From positions 1,178,001 through 1,242,000 of the forward strand of contig BCKT01000009.1 of NCBI GenBank assembly GCA_003116875.1: 64,000 bases of DNA. Reading direction: 5' to 3'. Each line of letters opens with the position of its first letter. Position 1 is the stretch's first letter. A program made the position numbers and the translations under genes. The notes under the pieces are model-generated. The model was not told where the DNA came from and ran no database searches. It worked only from the letters and a program-made list of their open reading frames with translations. Shown piece after piece: positions 32,842-44,168 of the stretch. The stretch comes from Takashimella koratensis (Eukaryota > Basidiomycota > Tremellomycetes > Trichosporonales > Tetragoniomycetaceae).

Positions 32842-35800
32842 TCACCAAGTAATCCGCTTCTCGCCTGTCCACTCCCACGTCTTCCATACTTCCCCGACAA
32901 CTTCTTTCTCCCTCGTTGCGACGTTGGCATTCGCCTCGACCTTGTCAGAGACGAGCTTCCACAACTTTGATCGCGAGGCTGTAGACGTAGGGAGAACCAG
33001 GTCGCGAAGTTGATCCGTGGCCAGAAAAGACGAAGTGGTAGTTTTAGGATCCGTCGCGTGAAGACTCGCCTGATTGGTATTAATACTGTATTCTATTCAA
33101 CCAAACTCCAACACTCACATGATCTCGAAGACGCTTGAGCACCACGGAAACGATCTCTTCAACTCGGAACTTCTCCACCTTTCGTTTCCTCGTGAACTGA
33201 ATGCCAGCAACAGAAGCCAGAAGGATTGCAATCGTGCCTGTAATCATATTAGCCCAGCGCTTCCAGTGTGGGAATGAAACGAGTCAGCTTACCGAGGATC
33301 TCTTTGCTCCATGTGTGAAGCAGATTTTGAGTCGACAGCTTGGCATTGCACCACCCGGTCATCGCAGTTCTAGAAGCAGCGTACCAAGTTCGGCTAAAAA
33401 AAGCAATTAACTATGTCAGCAAAGCACAATGATTTGGAGGCAGCTCGGAAGGGTCGAACGTATTGACACACTTACTTGTCTGTAAACCCCTCGAAGACGT
33501 CCTTGTAATGAATGAGGTCCAACATGGCTGCGTTGAACGTTGAATTGTATTTCTCTTCTGACACTTGGGGCTGTGTCACGCGAGTCATCAACTATCAGTA
33601 AAATATTCGTCGCTTAACCTGATTATGAGCACTCACGTAACGGTTCGAAGGGAACTCGGCCTTCAAAGCATCATCGTCGACGCCGTAAAAGACGGCGTCG
33701 GGTACGCCAGCCGTATTCCTTGCTCCAGCGCAGACGATCGACCCGCGCTTACGAGCAAGGAAAGCCTCGACTTCCTTGACCAGGATTCCGACTGCGCGGC
33801 GCTTGTTCAAATCGGGTTGACAGGAAGGCGGGAAAGCGCGAGGACCAACATATGGGAGCCCGTCGAACACCGGGGACAGGAACGACAGCCGAGCAGGAGT
33901 GACGAGGTAGTCGGAGTTGCACGAGACGACCTGGCCGTTTGTGCACTGAGCTCGCGGGGGACAGGGCGCACACTCCGTAGGCGCAGGCAAGAGCGGCATG
34001 ACAGGTAACCCTGTCAGGTCACACTCGATGGGGGGATCAGAAGATTCGTCAAGCAGCTGGTTGGTCCTCGCCCTTCGGCAAGCTCGAGCAGCAACCAAGT
34101 GCTCAATCCGAGCGTTGGACGTCGAATCCGCGTCGCAGTAGCCGTTCGCCGACGAGACGTTCTTGTACTCAAGGACGTAGGCGAGGACGATCGTAGCGAC
34201 GATGGATAAGAGGACGTTACGTAGTGTCAGGTGGTTGGTGGCCGGAACCACTGCCCGAGCTGGGGAGCGGCTAGTCACAACTTTGACCTTAAGGTCGGTC
34301 GAATCGTTGGAGCTCAACTGAGTGAGCTTCTTTGAGACAACGTCGTTGTGCGCCTGTGCGGCTGCGAGGCGCTCCCTTTCAAGGCTTTCAAGAAAGTCGT
34401 TCGGAGCCAGTCGGAGGTTCTCTTGACTGGGTCCCACACGGCGAAGCACCGACCCAGGAGAGGATGTAGCCGCGAACTCGCTCGGTCGCGGGCCTCGGCG
34501 CTGCGGCTGGGACGCACTAACACCCAGCGAGGACTACAAGATGTGAGAAAGCAGATTGACAACTAAATACTAGCATGACTCACCTGACGACGACGAGAGC
34601 GCTCTTTCTCCTGCTTCGCACCCTCAGGCGAACCAGATTGGAACGGGTTGGCATCGGAGAATCCGGACTCGCGCGGTTTTTTAGGCAAGGGGAGTTGTGC
34701 CTTCTTAGGGCTGGGGATGACCACCTGCACACGGTCCGCCTTGACGAGTTTCTCCTCGGGGAACTGTCTCTGCGAGACAGAAGATTTCCTGGGTCGGCCG
34801 AACTGAATGATGATGAGCATTGATCTTCATGAAGTGTCCGCGTTACGTACCGTCTTCGTCTCGTCAGGCTGGGGTTGCTCAGTAGCCAACTGCTCCGACG
34901 CGCGATCAACAGAAGGTGTGGGTGCGATTTTGGGCGGCCTGCCGGGGCCACGTTTGCCCGTGGTGGGCGGGGCGATGGCCGTCGAGCTCGACGCAGCCGG
35001 TTGCGGGGTCTTTGTCCGGCTCTTTCTCGCCTTCTTCGGAGGGGACGCTGGCGACATCTCGTCGTCAACCACCAGAGTTGGCAGTTCTAACGAGTCGTCC
35101 AATTTCGCCTCTTCCACTGGTTCCGGGGGAGCCAGAGTACCAGTACTCGGCCTCGACTTTGGAGGGCGGCCGCGACCGCGTTTTGCTGGCGTTACTGGCG
35201 CGGAGCTAGATGGATCGACAGCAGATTCTACGAGGGTCTCGGTACCGTCGTTGGCAACGGCGACGATACCGCGGGCAGAAGCTACAATGCCTCGCCTGGA
35301 GCGAAGAATCATCTGTAGATGTGGATCAGCGACAAGTTATGCGAAGAGAAGGAATGTGGGGATGGTTACAAATGGAGAGAGATCAGGGAGATGGTGAAGG
35401 ACGTGGCCACTCACGTCCGATTTGGGGAGGACTTGTTCTTGGATCGCATTTATCATCTCAGGCTTTCGCCATGTTCCGCCGATTCGCTCGTTGGTGTGTT
35501 CGAGCAGGATACCGCTGAGACGTCAAGGTTGATGGGAACGGGGAGAATGAGGAGAGGTAGTTATGAAAGGGAAGGTGGGAGAAAGCGACAGGTCAGTTCT
35601 AGGAATTAAACACGGGAATGGCGACGTGTAAGATGGCAGTGGAGGTTATGCCTCAAGACGCAACGGAGTGATGGATGTTGTGATGGATCGCTTACCGAAG
35701 TTGGGGTAGCTAAGAGACGAGACGGGGAAGAGTGAAGAGTAGAGATGGATGGATACGGAAGAGAGGTGAGAGGAAGACAAGAGGGAGAATTGAAAAGTGT

Positions 35801-35974
35801 CGAAAGTGCGGAGGAAGCAAGGTGGGAGTGAAGGAGATCAACCAAGTCAGCAGTTGCAGATAGCCAAAGGAAGGTAATGGCGAGAAACATTAGACTTACC
35901 TTGAGCAGGTTGAGGTCAAACCCGGGAGCCAGGTACTCCTCCGGTTCGTAAGAGGCTTTGGCCTTTGGTGGCAT
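32842..35974 (-). CDS. Inner nuclear membrane protein, Src1/Heh (Man1-Src1 C-terminal domain)
   Basis: Ten exons (minus): 35974-35900, 35709-35696, 35514-35415, 35312-34851, 34802-34584, 34533-33637, 33570-33476, 33393-33293, 33237-33119, 33069-32842; 769 aa. The N-terminal helix-extension-helix (LEM-like) fold runs FDLNLLKLPQLRGILLEHTN with TWRKPEMINAIQ. It is only complete if a 14-nt exon (35696-35709) is included. Next come AT-hook-like motifs (KRGRGRPPK near residue 107, a second GRPPK, then GRPRK), a long linker and two membrane helices (NVLLSIVATIVLAYVLEY and TIAILLASVAGIQF) flanking a Cys-containing lumenal region. The C-terminal MSC domain follows. The protein should tether chromatin to the inner nuclear envelope. 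It is divergent from the Rev7 gene across 252 bp. Confidence 0.9.
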
Positions 35975-36226
35975 AGTCTATGGGAAGCAGTGAGTGTGAG
36001 TGGGAATATGGACAAGTGTGAAGAAGAGAGAAAGAGAGAAAGAGAGAAGAGATTGTTGATTGTTGTTGTCTTGTTGTTTGGTGACGCGAGCGTGGAACCG
36101 ACCGGGCGGCGGAAAATCGCGGAAGCAAATCGGACCAGTCCACAAGTCCCAAGCGAGGTACAATCAGCAAATCCAGTTCACTTTCGGCTCCTCTCCGTTA
36201 TTGCCGTCTACTGCCTCCTCATCGCC

Positions 36227-37545
36227 ATGGCGCCAAAGTACGGCCTCAGCTTCAAAGGTGAGCAACGTCTGGGACTGATTCACACGCTGTATGCTGTTTA
36301 ACGCTGTCTCCACTGCGTTCATCACTGCTGACACCTTACTCCCGTCGCAGAAACGGCCACCGTCATCGCATCTGTTCGTGAGTGAGGTTCGCCATTCGAC
36401 ACATTAAATCCTTGATAACACTCCTCAACTTTACCCGACTAACCCGCTGACACCTTGTTCTTTTCCTTCAACGCTACTATTATCTCACCCCTCTTCTGAC
36501 CCTCAGTGGAAGTCGCGATCCACACCATCCTCTGTATCCGTGGGGTCTACCCACCTACCACTTTTGCCCGTCGCCGAGCACACGGAGTCGCATGCTACCA
36601 ATCTCGCAGTCCCGTCTTGCGTGAATACATTAGTACCGTGATCGCTTCGTTGGCCGAGTACATTGAAAGAGGCGAACTCAGGCGCGTGACTTTGGTGATT
36701 AAAAGTAACGCAACGGGTTTACCTATCGAGCGGTATTTGATGGATTTCGGGTATATGAGTATGGATGGGATGAACGATCGGGTGCAGAAGGAAACGAGGT
36801 GAGTGGAGTGTCTTGAACGAAGAGGAGCAATGAGATATCGGAAATATGAAGTTACATTATCATATTGGACGATGGATGACGAATGAGCTGACCTGGACAG
36901 GATTGCGAACGCACCAGACGAAGACGAAGTATCACTCCTCCTTCGAGGATTTTTGGTAAAGCTCTCGGCTCTCGACTCGCAATTGGACAAGATCGAGGGT
37001 GAGTGATACAGAGTCTATTTCGGGCTCTTGATTATGACCCTTGTTATCTTCACTGGCTGGTGCTGATCGTGTGCTTGTAGAGGACGCGACGTTTGCGATC
37101 ATCTGGGAGGGTCAAGACGAATCGAACGAATCCACCGACCCTTCGAAAGGTGTAAGTTGTGACTCCTTGTTGCCCTCTCTTCCTTTACAGCTACCTCTGT
37201 ATTACCCTGTCGCACCCTTCATCACACTGAGATTCAATTACTGATCATACCTCTTCCCCTTTACCCCGCATTCCCTGCGTTGTTCTCAACTCACTTCCAT
37301 AATTAGGCACTCTGGGTCCCAGCGATGCAGATCGATACCCTCAACCCCAATTCAACCAACGGCCGCTCCGAGCCCCTCGTTGCCGTCAAAGCGATCGAGA
37401 CAGGTGTGATCGATGTGAGTGAAGCTCTACCCCACAATAAATCGATAGTCTGCATGAAGAGTGGAATGTGATAAATGCTGACTCGGGGTAGATGCGGATG
37501 ATGGTGCAAGAATGTATCGCAAAGGGCGCACACGACTTGCCATGA
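36227..37545 (+). CDS. REV7: HORMA-domain protein Rev7/Mad2L2 (DNA polymerase zeta subunit)
   Basis: Seven exons: 36227-36257, 36351-36377, 36507-36798, 36901-36998, 37081-37151, 37307-37414, 37492-37545; 226 aa, close to the usual Rev7 length. The HORMA core contains EVAIHTILCIRGVYPPTTFARRR, SPVLREYISTVIASLAEYIE and the closing-strand region ALWVPAMQIDTL. The wording HTILCIRGVYPP favours Rev7 over Mad2, which has a different N-terminus. Rev7 bridges Rev3 and Rev1 in translesion synthesis. The gene shares a 252-bp divergent promoter with the inner nuclear membrane protein. The acceptor after exon 1 and the small 27-nt second exon are fixed by frame closure. Confidence 0.85.
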
Positions 37546-37987
37546 TCCCGACCTAGACTTGGCAGACACCCATACTTAGACCTCGTTTCGAGACACCTCT
37601 TTTCCACCTTCTCTTCCTCGTATTTGGTTCCTAGGCTGTATCCACTCATTTGTAGTATAAATGTACATCATTGGCAATCTCTTCTTTTTACTGGAACGAC
37701 CTAAGCTATACTCTCAAATCACAGAAGACGCTTCACCGACAAAGTCTCCTGCTTCATAAATTCCTTCACATTCGTCTCATGGTATACATCACTACCTAAA
37801 CACATCTTTCTGTTCGTTACTTTACCTATTGTTTCAATCTTCTTTATCACAACGTCAACGTCAAGAACAACCGCCAAAGCCAAAGCCAAGCCAAGCCGAT
37901 ATTTGATTCAAATTCACACAATGTTTCAGTTCTCAATCCCTTTCTGTCCTATGTCAATTTGTTACCCCGCTTTTCCTCGTCTTAGGC
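37546..37987. other. Convergent intergenic spacer
   Basis: AT-richer 3' flank shared by the Rev7 and CUE-domain genes. Nothing coding seen. Confidence 0.6.
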
Positions 37988-39978
37988 CTACTTCTCATCA
38001 AACGGGTTCCTGGTATACTCCAACTCGTCCTCATCCTCATCGTCGCCGAGGGTATGATGCGGGCTCGTCTCTGCTGGTGGAGTCTTTGGGATCTGTTCAA
38101 ATAGCGATTTGGCACTGGGCGCATGGGCACTAGGACTGGTCGAGCCTGAGGGAAGGCCAGGGTTCGGGTCGTCTTCGTCTTCACCTGCTCCAGCGGCCGA
38201 TGGGGAGGTCGACAAGAGATCGACGCGTTTCTTGGGCAAGAACCCGAGCTTGGCTGGAGTGTGTTAGTGGGACTTAAGACATGAGCCGTGAGAGTGACTA
38301 GCCCTCCCCAAGATACAGCGTGTGATGCTTGTTCAAAGTGGAGAGAAAAGCAGACTCCGTGTAACTCGCAAGCCACGAGCCACGAGCCAGTTGCCACCCT
38401 CACTCACCCATATCAATCTTGCCCGCGGCGTTTTTATCGGGACTTCCAACGCTCGCACTGGGGCTCTTCCTTCCCGTCGCCTGCGGCGTAGTCGCCGGCA
38501 CCGCTCGAGGCGGTGGCATCGGGTCGTCTAAGCGAATCTTAGCACCGCACTACCTCTTGACTATCATAGCAATTTACAAATTGCGCGCCCTGAGTTTCAT
38601 GTAGCGCGAGTCAAAGTCTAAACTCACCAAACGCGTCAGAAGGCTGCCAGCGGGGTGCACCGGTACCCGCGTTGCGCGCGTTCTGGTCCGCTGTACTCTG
38701 CGATGAAAAGCTCTCCGACCTCGAGCTGACCCTAAACACTTGTCAGCTCTTAATCTTGCCATTCATCCTCGTATCCAGCCCCGACCCACTCCACTTACGA
38801 TCGCGCATCACGGGGGTCTGTCCAAAGTCCCCTCCCTTGCTCCCCACCTCGATTCCCACCCGCCATCGCCCGCCACGTCTTATCCGTGGCCCCCGGAACC
38901 GGTGACCTTGTATACTTGTCTTCCCCTCCACCCCCACCTCCCATCCAGCCCTCATTAGAGCCTGTACGGCCCCAGTCGCTCATGGTCGGTTGTTGTTTAG
39001 GCTCTACGGCTTGCGCCTGGATCTCGGCGACCTTGGCCTTGGCCCGGTTGAAGAAGGACGAAAAGGTTTGTTTACCCGCTACACAAACCGTCAGCGGATG
39101 TCAAAATCTATTAGCTAGAGCTATTAGACTAGAGCAGACAGGCTGGATGGGTACGTGGAGTTTCTCGGGAAACAAAGCACCCAGTGACCAACTTACCCTC
39201 TGCAAAGTTTCCAAGCTTCTCTTCAAGGTTCAGCATCCCCGGTGGGTTATTAGACGACCAATTCGCGTTCTCTGCTTGTTGCTGCTGATCATATCGTTCG
39301 CTTCCTGTCCATCCATTCGAATTGCCAGCGTACCCAGCTTGAGCAGCCATACCTGCGCCTGTGCCTCCCACTCCCGGCGCGCCAGGGGCACCAGGGTTGT
39401 ACCCTGCCGGCCGAGCTTTGCGTACTCGTGGCTGGTAAGGAAGGACACCGGGTTGTTGCTGCCCCTGTCCCTGGCCCCCCTGCTGGCGACGGAGACGGTC
39501 TTGCATCTCTTCCTCGTCTTGCATCTGCAACGAGCGTGCAAACTCGGCATCGAGGTCGACTTGGGACTGAAAAATTCATCAGCATCACTGCTTGTTGCTT
39601 GTCTCTATTCTTATCCCACTGAAACTTCATCCCTCCACCCTCCACAGTGCACCGCTTTGCCAAGACCTGTCCTCGCAGCCAGGCATTATTCGCGACCATC
39701 AATGCACTCACCTCATCTCGCCTCGCCGCCTCCAGCTCATCCGGCTTGAAATTCGGGTCTGTCATACCGAGCAAGCTCTCAATCGCTCGATCTGAACTTC
39801 CCCCTACGCTCTCGAGGACCATCTCGATCACGCCCTTGTCGATGGTCGGGAACATGGTGGATAGTTCGGCGAGTTTAGGGTTGGACGAAGGAACTGTGGG
39901 CGTGGAGGGGGCGTTGGACCCCGGACCGGTAGGAGGGCGATCACTGTGCGCGGTGAAAGTAGAAGAGGGCTCGGCCAT
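37988..39978 (-). CDS. CUE-domain protein (Cue5/Tollip-like)
   Basis: Six exons (minus): 39978-39712, 39566-39197, 39078-38799, 38731-38628, 38527-38408, 38253-37988; 468 aa. A CUE domain near residues 33-75 shows NPKLAELSTMFPTIDKGVIE with the ubiquitin-binding MFP motif and the downstream di-leucine AIESLLGMTDPNF. The next segment, QVDLDAEFARSLQMQDEEE, resembles the helix after CUE in Cue5/Don1 proteins, selective-autophagy receptors for ubiquitinated aggregates. The rest is Gln/Gly/Pro-rich and disordered, ending DEDELEYTRNPFDEK. An Atg8-interacting motif could lie in the acidic C-terminus (DELEYTRNPF region), which is inference. Divergent from the Kin17-like gene across 287 bp. Confidence 0.87.
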
Positions 39979-40265
39979 GGTGATGGGAGGGTGGGCTGGA
40001 GGTGACCTTAGGTGATGAGAGATTGGTGAATGGTGAATGCTGAAAGAGTGACAGAGTTACTGTAGAGGACCAAGATTGGATGACGCGGCACCGCACAGGC
40101 CAAAGATCAGGGACGGCAATTAGTATTTGCTTTCTGTTCCAGATTAGGAATTCCGTTGATTGCTATTTACCGTGTATTAGGATTTCCATCAACCTTTTTT
40201 AACCAAGATCTGCCATCAACAACCTATCGTTGACTCTTCTTGCCACCCACTCATCGTCCATCGCC

Positions 40266-41441
40266 ATGGGTAAAGCTGAAGCAGGCTCGACAAAAGCGAT
40301 TGCCAACGCCGTCAAGGCGAAAGGTGAGTTGATAGGTATCCAAGAGAGTAGCCGCTAACATCTCAGGCCTTGGTAGACTCCGATGGTATTGTCAAATCTG
40401 TGAGAAGCAGTGTCGCGACGAGAACGGTTTCCAGGTGAGTCCAGTTTCTACCCTCCCTTACCTATTACCCTCTACTTTCATAATGGCTGCTGCTAACGTT
40501 CCCAGGCTCACTGTCGGTCCGAGCCTCACATGCGTAAGATGATTTCCCTCGGTCCCAAAGCCGGCGCCGCGATTGCCGACTTTTCTCGTCAATTTCAATA
40601 CGATTTCGTGACCCTTCTTCGTACTCGTCACTCCACGAACCGCGTCCAGGCAAACGCAGTGTACAACGAGTACATTCAGGACAAACATCATGTGCATATG
40701 AACGCTACTCGCTGGGTCACGCTCTCCGGTTTCGTCCAGACGATTGGAAAAGCCGGTATTGTTAGGGTTGATGAGGATGATAAAGGGATTTGGGTGACTT
40801 GGATTGATAATCGACCTGAAACGTTGGCAAAGCATGTGAGTGGACACGGCCGAGTGTAAAGATGATCTTTGAAAGGGATGAGATTAGGCGTGGTGCTGAT
40901 ACTTTTGTCACAGGCCGCATCGATGAAGAAGGACCGCGCGCAGATGGACGGGGAAGAACGAGAGCGGAAAATGCTCGAGGACCAGATTGCTCGAGCGCGT
41001 GCTCAGCAAGCTGGCGCTGACGAGCCCGTCACTGGTCTTCAAAAGACCGAAGGGGAGAAGATCACCCTATCTTTCAACCTCACCCCTACTCCCTCTGCTT
41101 CCGCCCCCTCCGCCGTGTCTGCATCCACCTCCACGCCATCCACATCCACCGCTGCATCCTCGTCAGCCCAGCCCATCTCGTTCGGATTCAGCTCAATGCC
41201 GGCTAAGCAACCGACCTCCGCAGTCCCATCTAACCCACTCAAAAGACCCGCGACGACCAACGTCTTCAAGTCTGCGAAGAGCGCGAAGACGGCGGATACG
41301 GATGGTGGGGAGAAAGAGCAAGGACGACCAAAAGCGTTCATGTCTGAAGCAGAGAGGTTGATGCGTGAAGATCAAGCGAGGAAAGGGCGTGCGCCGCAAG
41401 GGTACGCAGGAGCAGGCCCTCGCCGAGGAGGTGGGCGGTAG
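40266..41441 (+). CDS. Kin17-like zinc-finger protein
   Basis: Four exons: 40266-40323, 40367-40434, 40506-40835, 40914-41441; 327 aa. It begins MGKAEAGSTKAIANAVKAKG, followed by a C2H2 finger (WYCQICEKQCRDENGFQAHC with the second His in SEPHMRKM). The winged-helix segment includes FVTLLRTRHSTNRVQANAVY, HVHMNATRWVTLSGFVQ and GIWVTWIDNRPETLAK. It lacks the C-terminal KOW/SH3-like tandem of animal KIN17, so it matches the short fungal form (Rts2-like). It is a nuclear nucleic-acid-binding protein linked to replication and splicing. The C-terminal third is disordered and Ser/Pro-rich. Confidence 0.92.
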
Positions 41442-41541
41442 GTTGATCGTAGAATTTGAGCAGAGCATTAGCTCGTTCATGGTATTCGTATGTAAACATT
41501 ATGTATCATTAGATGAGTCACCGGCGCTTCATTTGCTACCC

Positions 41542-42815
41542 TCACGTCACAGGTTTGAGCTCGTCGTGGTCCAGCCACCACCCAGTCGCAGCGAGGTGGG
41601 CAGTGACGCTGTCGTTGAAGATACGTTTAGCGTCGCCGCGAATAAATCGGCCGGGCCAGGTGGACGTCGCTTGGTCGAATGGTAGTTCCTTGATGCACTG
41701 AGCGATGTGGAGTACATCTCGTGGTCGGAGCGGGATCTGCATGGATTAGCACTTGCCTCTGAAGCTGACTAAATTGATCCAGAACAAACGGGACACTGCC
41801 GAGCTGGTAAGAAGACAGACCGCTCCACTGACCAGGTTTGGAACCGACCAGGCAAAGGTGAACCCCCTCTGAGTAGGCTGGACCATAATTGTATCAGCTG
41901 TGAGTAACAGCCCCGATACCGGTGTCGGTTTGAGCGGGAGATTGTTCGGATCCGGCGGGGGCTCTTGCAGCCTGTCCCAATGTAACACCGACGACCCCGG
42001 GAAATGACCACCACACTGTACCAGCGTGACACCTGGACCTAGAGTCTCGCGGTCGGACCAAAACCGTACGAGGTCGGAAGGTGTGCGGGCGAACCATTGT
42101 TTGTCCGCAGAGTTGAGGTAGAGTGGTACGTTGAGAGCATGTGCCCAGGTCAGGGATGTGGTGTAGAACTGGGCTGGTGAGCGGTTGGGGCAGGAAAGAC
42201 GTTAAGAAGAGAGAAGGGCTTACATGAGGATGGGAAATGGCAATTGCTCGGAGAGGCTTAGTGAGCGAGGAGAGGTGAGAGACCAAGCTGGGGGTGAGCA
42301 ACGCCGCGCAGTCCCAGATATACGACCCTCCAGCGGTCTCAATAAGAATAGCTGATCCAGATCAACACCTGCGCCCTTGGGATCATTCGCAAGCAAATGC
42401 GAGACTAAAGTGAAACCTACGGGTCTGGTTGATCGCAAACGCCGGTTCGGTGAGGATGAACGTCACCCTTGCGTCTTCGATATCAGGCAACAGAGCGTTC
42501 CTCCGCCCATCGTTCAGCGATGAGAGGGTTGTCCATTCTTGTCCTGCATCGGGTACGAATTGTCTTGGATCTGCGCAAATCGGGCCTGTACAGGAACATG
42601 ATGAGCGTCTCCTCCACTACCACTGGGTTGGACTTCTCAACCATGGTTGTTGGAGCGACAAGAACGCGGGCCAGCTTACAAATCTCAGGGGCGGGATGGG
42701 GGTACTGAGTCCCGCATGCGGTGCAGATTGGTAACGAGGCGTCGTCTTGGAGCACCGAGAGGGCAGAGATGGACAATGAGGTAGGTGAAGGCAGCTCAAT
42801 GGCTCGAGGGTGCAT
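41542..42815 (-). CDS. Metallo-beta-lactamase-fold hydrolase with N-terminal Cys4 knuckle
   Basis: Five exons (minus): 42815-42680, 42585-42421, 42351-42224, 42168-41833, 41736-41542; 319 aa. A zinc-knuckle-like pair of CxxC motifs (CTACG and CPIC, the second made across intron 1) is followed by an MBL-fold domain. Metal ligands appear in SHPHFYTT, QCGGHFPGSS and LLTADTI, giving the His-His-His-Asp pattern of a reduced MBL site. The C-terminus HLAATGWWLDHDEL closes the fold. Cytosolic with no targeting signal; substrate unknown. Divergent from the Gly/Thr-rich small protein; convergent with the Kin17-like gene with 100 bp between stops. Confidence 0.83.
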
Positions 42816-43243
42816 GTTGCCGTGCGAGAGAGAGGAAGGCGGATGTCGCTCGCGGTTTGCGGTTACATTACGAGGCTGAATTACGGCATGGCTCTTGCCG
42901 CGGGATGTCGATCTTCCACTCAGCCACCATCCGTCCATCATCTATCTCTAAGCTGGACGGTCCACCTCTCCCCATTCCCTATTCTAATTGCATGCATACT
43001 TACCTCTGAATGCACACTGCTCTCCTGTGTTGTTGGTCTCTGTCATGCTGTACATGTCATACCTTTGTGCTTTCGCTCCATGGTTTAGCGTCGCTCCAAG
43101 GCGTGATCGTCATGACGTCACTGGTTCCAGCAAACCCACTTGGTCCATCCTACATAAGCAACTCCCAGCCCGACCTTCAATCTCGCCGCCACGTCCTCAA
43201 CTCTCTTCAACACACTTCACCAACTGCTTATACCGAACCAATC
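42816..43243. promoter_or_regulatory. Divergent promoter: MBL-fold gene / Gly-Thr-rich gene
   Basis: 428-bp intergenic region serving both directions. It contains a CCAAGG-rich part, and a TACATAAG at 43151 could act as a TATA-like element for the small protein. No other clear motif. Confidence 0.35.
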
Positions 43244-43964
43244 ATGAGCTTCAACAACACTGGAAACGCGGGATACACTGGGAACGCTGGGAACACGGGG
43301 TACGGATCAGGCACCGGTGCCAACACCCACGCATACCCCACGGGCACCGCAGGCCACCACGCGACCGATAACACCAACGCGTACCGAGCGGGCACGACCG
43401 CAGATGGCTCGGCTGGAGCTGTCGCTGGCGAGAGTGAGTAGTGGTGGCGTAATCTCTACATACGTGAAGCGAGTTTGATCTGACATCCGCCTAGCGCTCG
43501 GCGAGAAGGTCAAGGGCGGCTGGAATGGTGAGTCACGTTTTTCTCTTGGTAAGCACTGGACACTCTCGCTGACCAGATCTCAGTGTTCCACGGTTAGTCA
43601 TAGCCGCCTGATTCTAGCTATACAGGGTAGGTCAGAGATACTGACTACCCCAGGTGCCGGCGAGAGCCTCCGAGGCAACGTCAACTCGTTCATCGACAAC
43701 GTGGGTGAACAGATCGCTGGGCGTGGCGAGAACACTCGTGCCGCTGGCGCAGGTACTACCGACACTGGATATACCGGCCACACTGGTAACGCCGGGTACA
43801 CTGGTAACGCGGGTTACACGGGGAACACCGGTATCAACCACGGCACGACGGGCACGACTGGGGCGACGGGGACCGCGTACCCTCGAAGTGGCGAAAACCA
43901 TGGGAATGTTGCCTCGAGGGGGATTGCTGAGGTCGAGAAGGGAATCGACAGGCTCCATAAGTGA
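43244..43964 (+). CDS. Small Gly/Thr-rich protein, stress-protein-like, function unknown
   Basis: Four exons: 43244-43433, 43495-43527, 43584-43592, 43654-43964; 180 aa. A short core, LGEKVKGGWNVFHGAGESLRG, is flanked by low-complexity repeats of the type GYTGNAGYTGN and TGTTGATGT. The core resembles small hydrophilic, stress-associated fungal proteins with a KGxWxVxHGxGExIRG pattern. I do not recognise a characterised member. Exon 3 is only 9 nt and encodes the VFH of the core; the adjacent introns (56 and 61 nt) have CTGAC branch points. There is no signal peptide or membrane segment. Likely cytosolic and intrinsically disordered. Confidence 0.75.
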
Positions 43965-44168
43965 GAATGTGGACGGAATAGGATACTGTAACGAGACAGC
44001 AGAACATATGTAGCAATATGAAACCCGTGTACCACCGATTGCATGTTCCGTAATCAAAATGGGTCGAACCCGGCAAAGGCATACATCGAGATCGAGTGCG
44101 TCGCGCAGTTCTAGTCATAAAAAGTGGACAATCCTATATATATTGGTAGTACATTACAGTCAGAATCT

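Noticed and set aside
42483..42941. Upstream extension of the MBL-fold protein to an earlier start
   Set aside because: The extra N-terminal residues show no domain or targeting pattern; the ATG at 42815 directly precedes the Cys-knuckle region.
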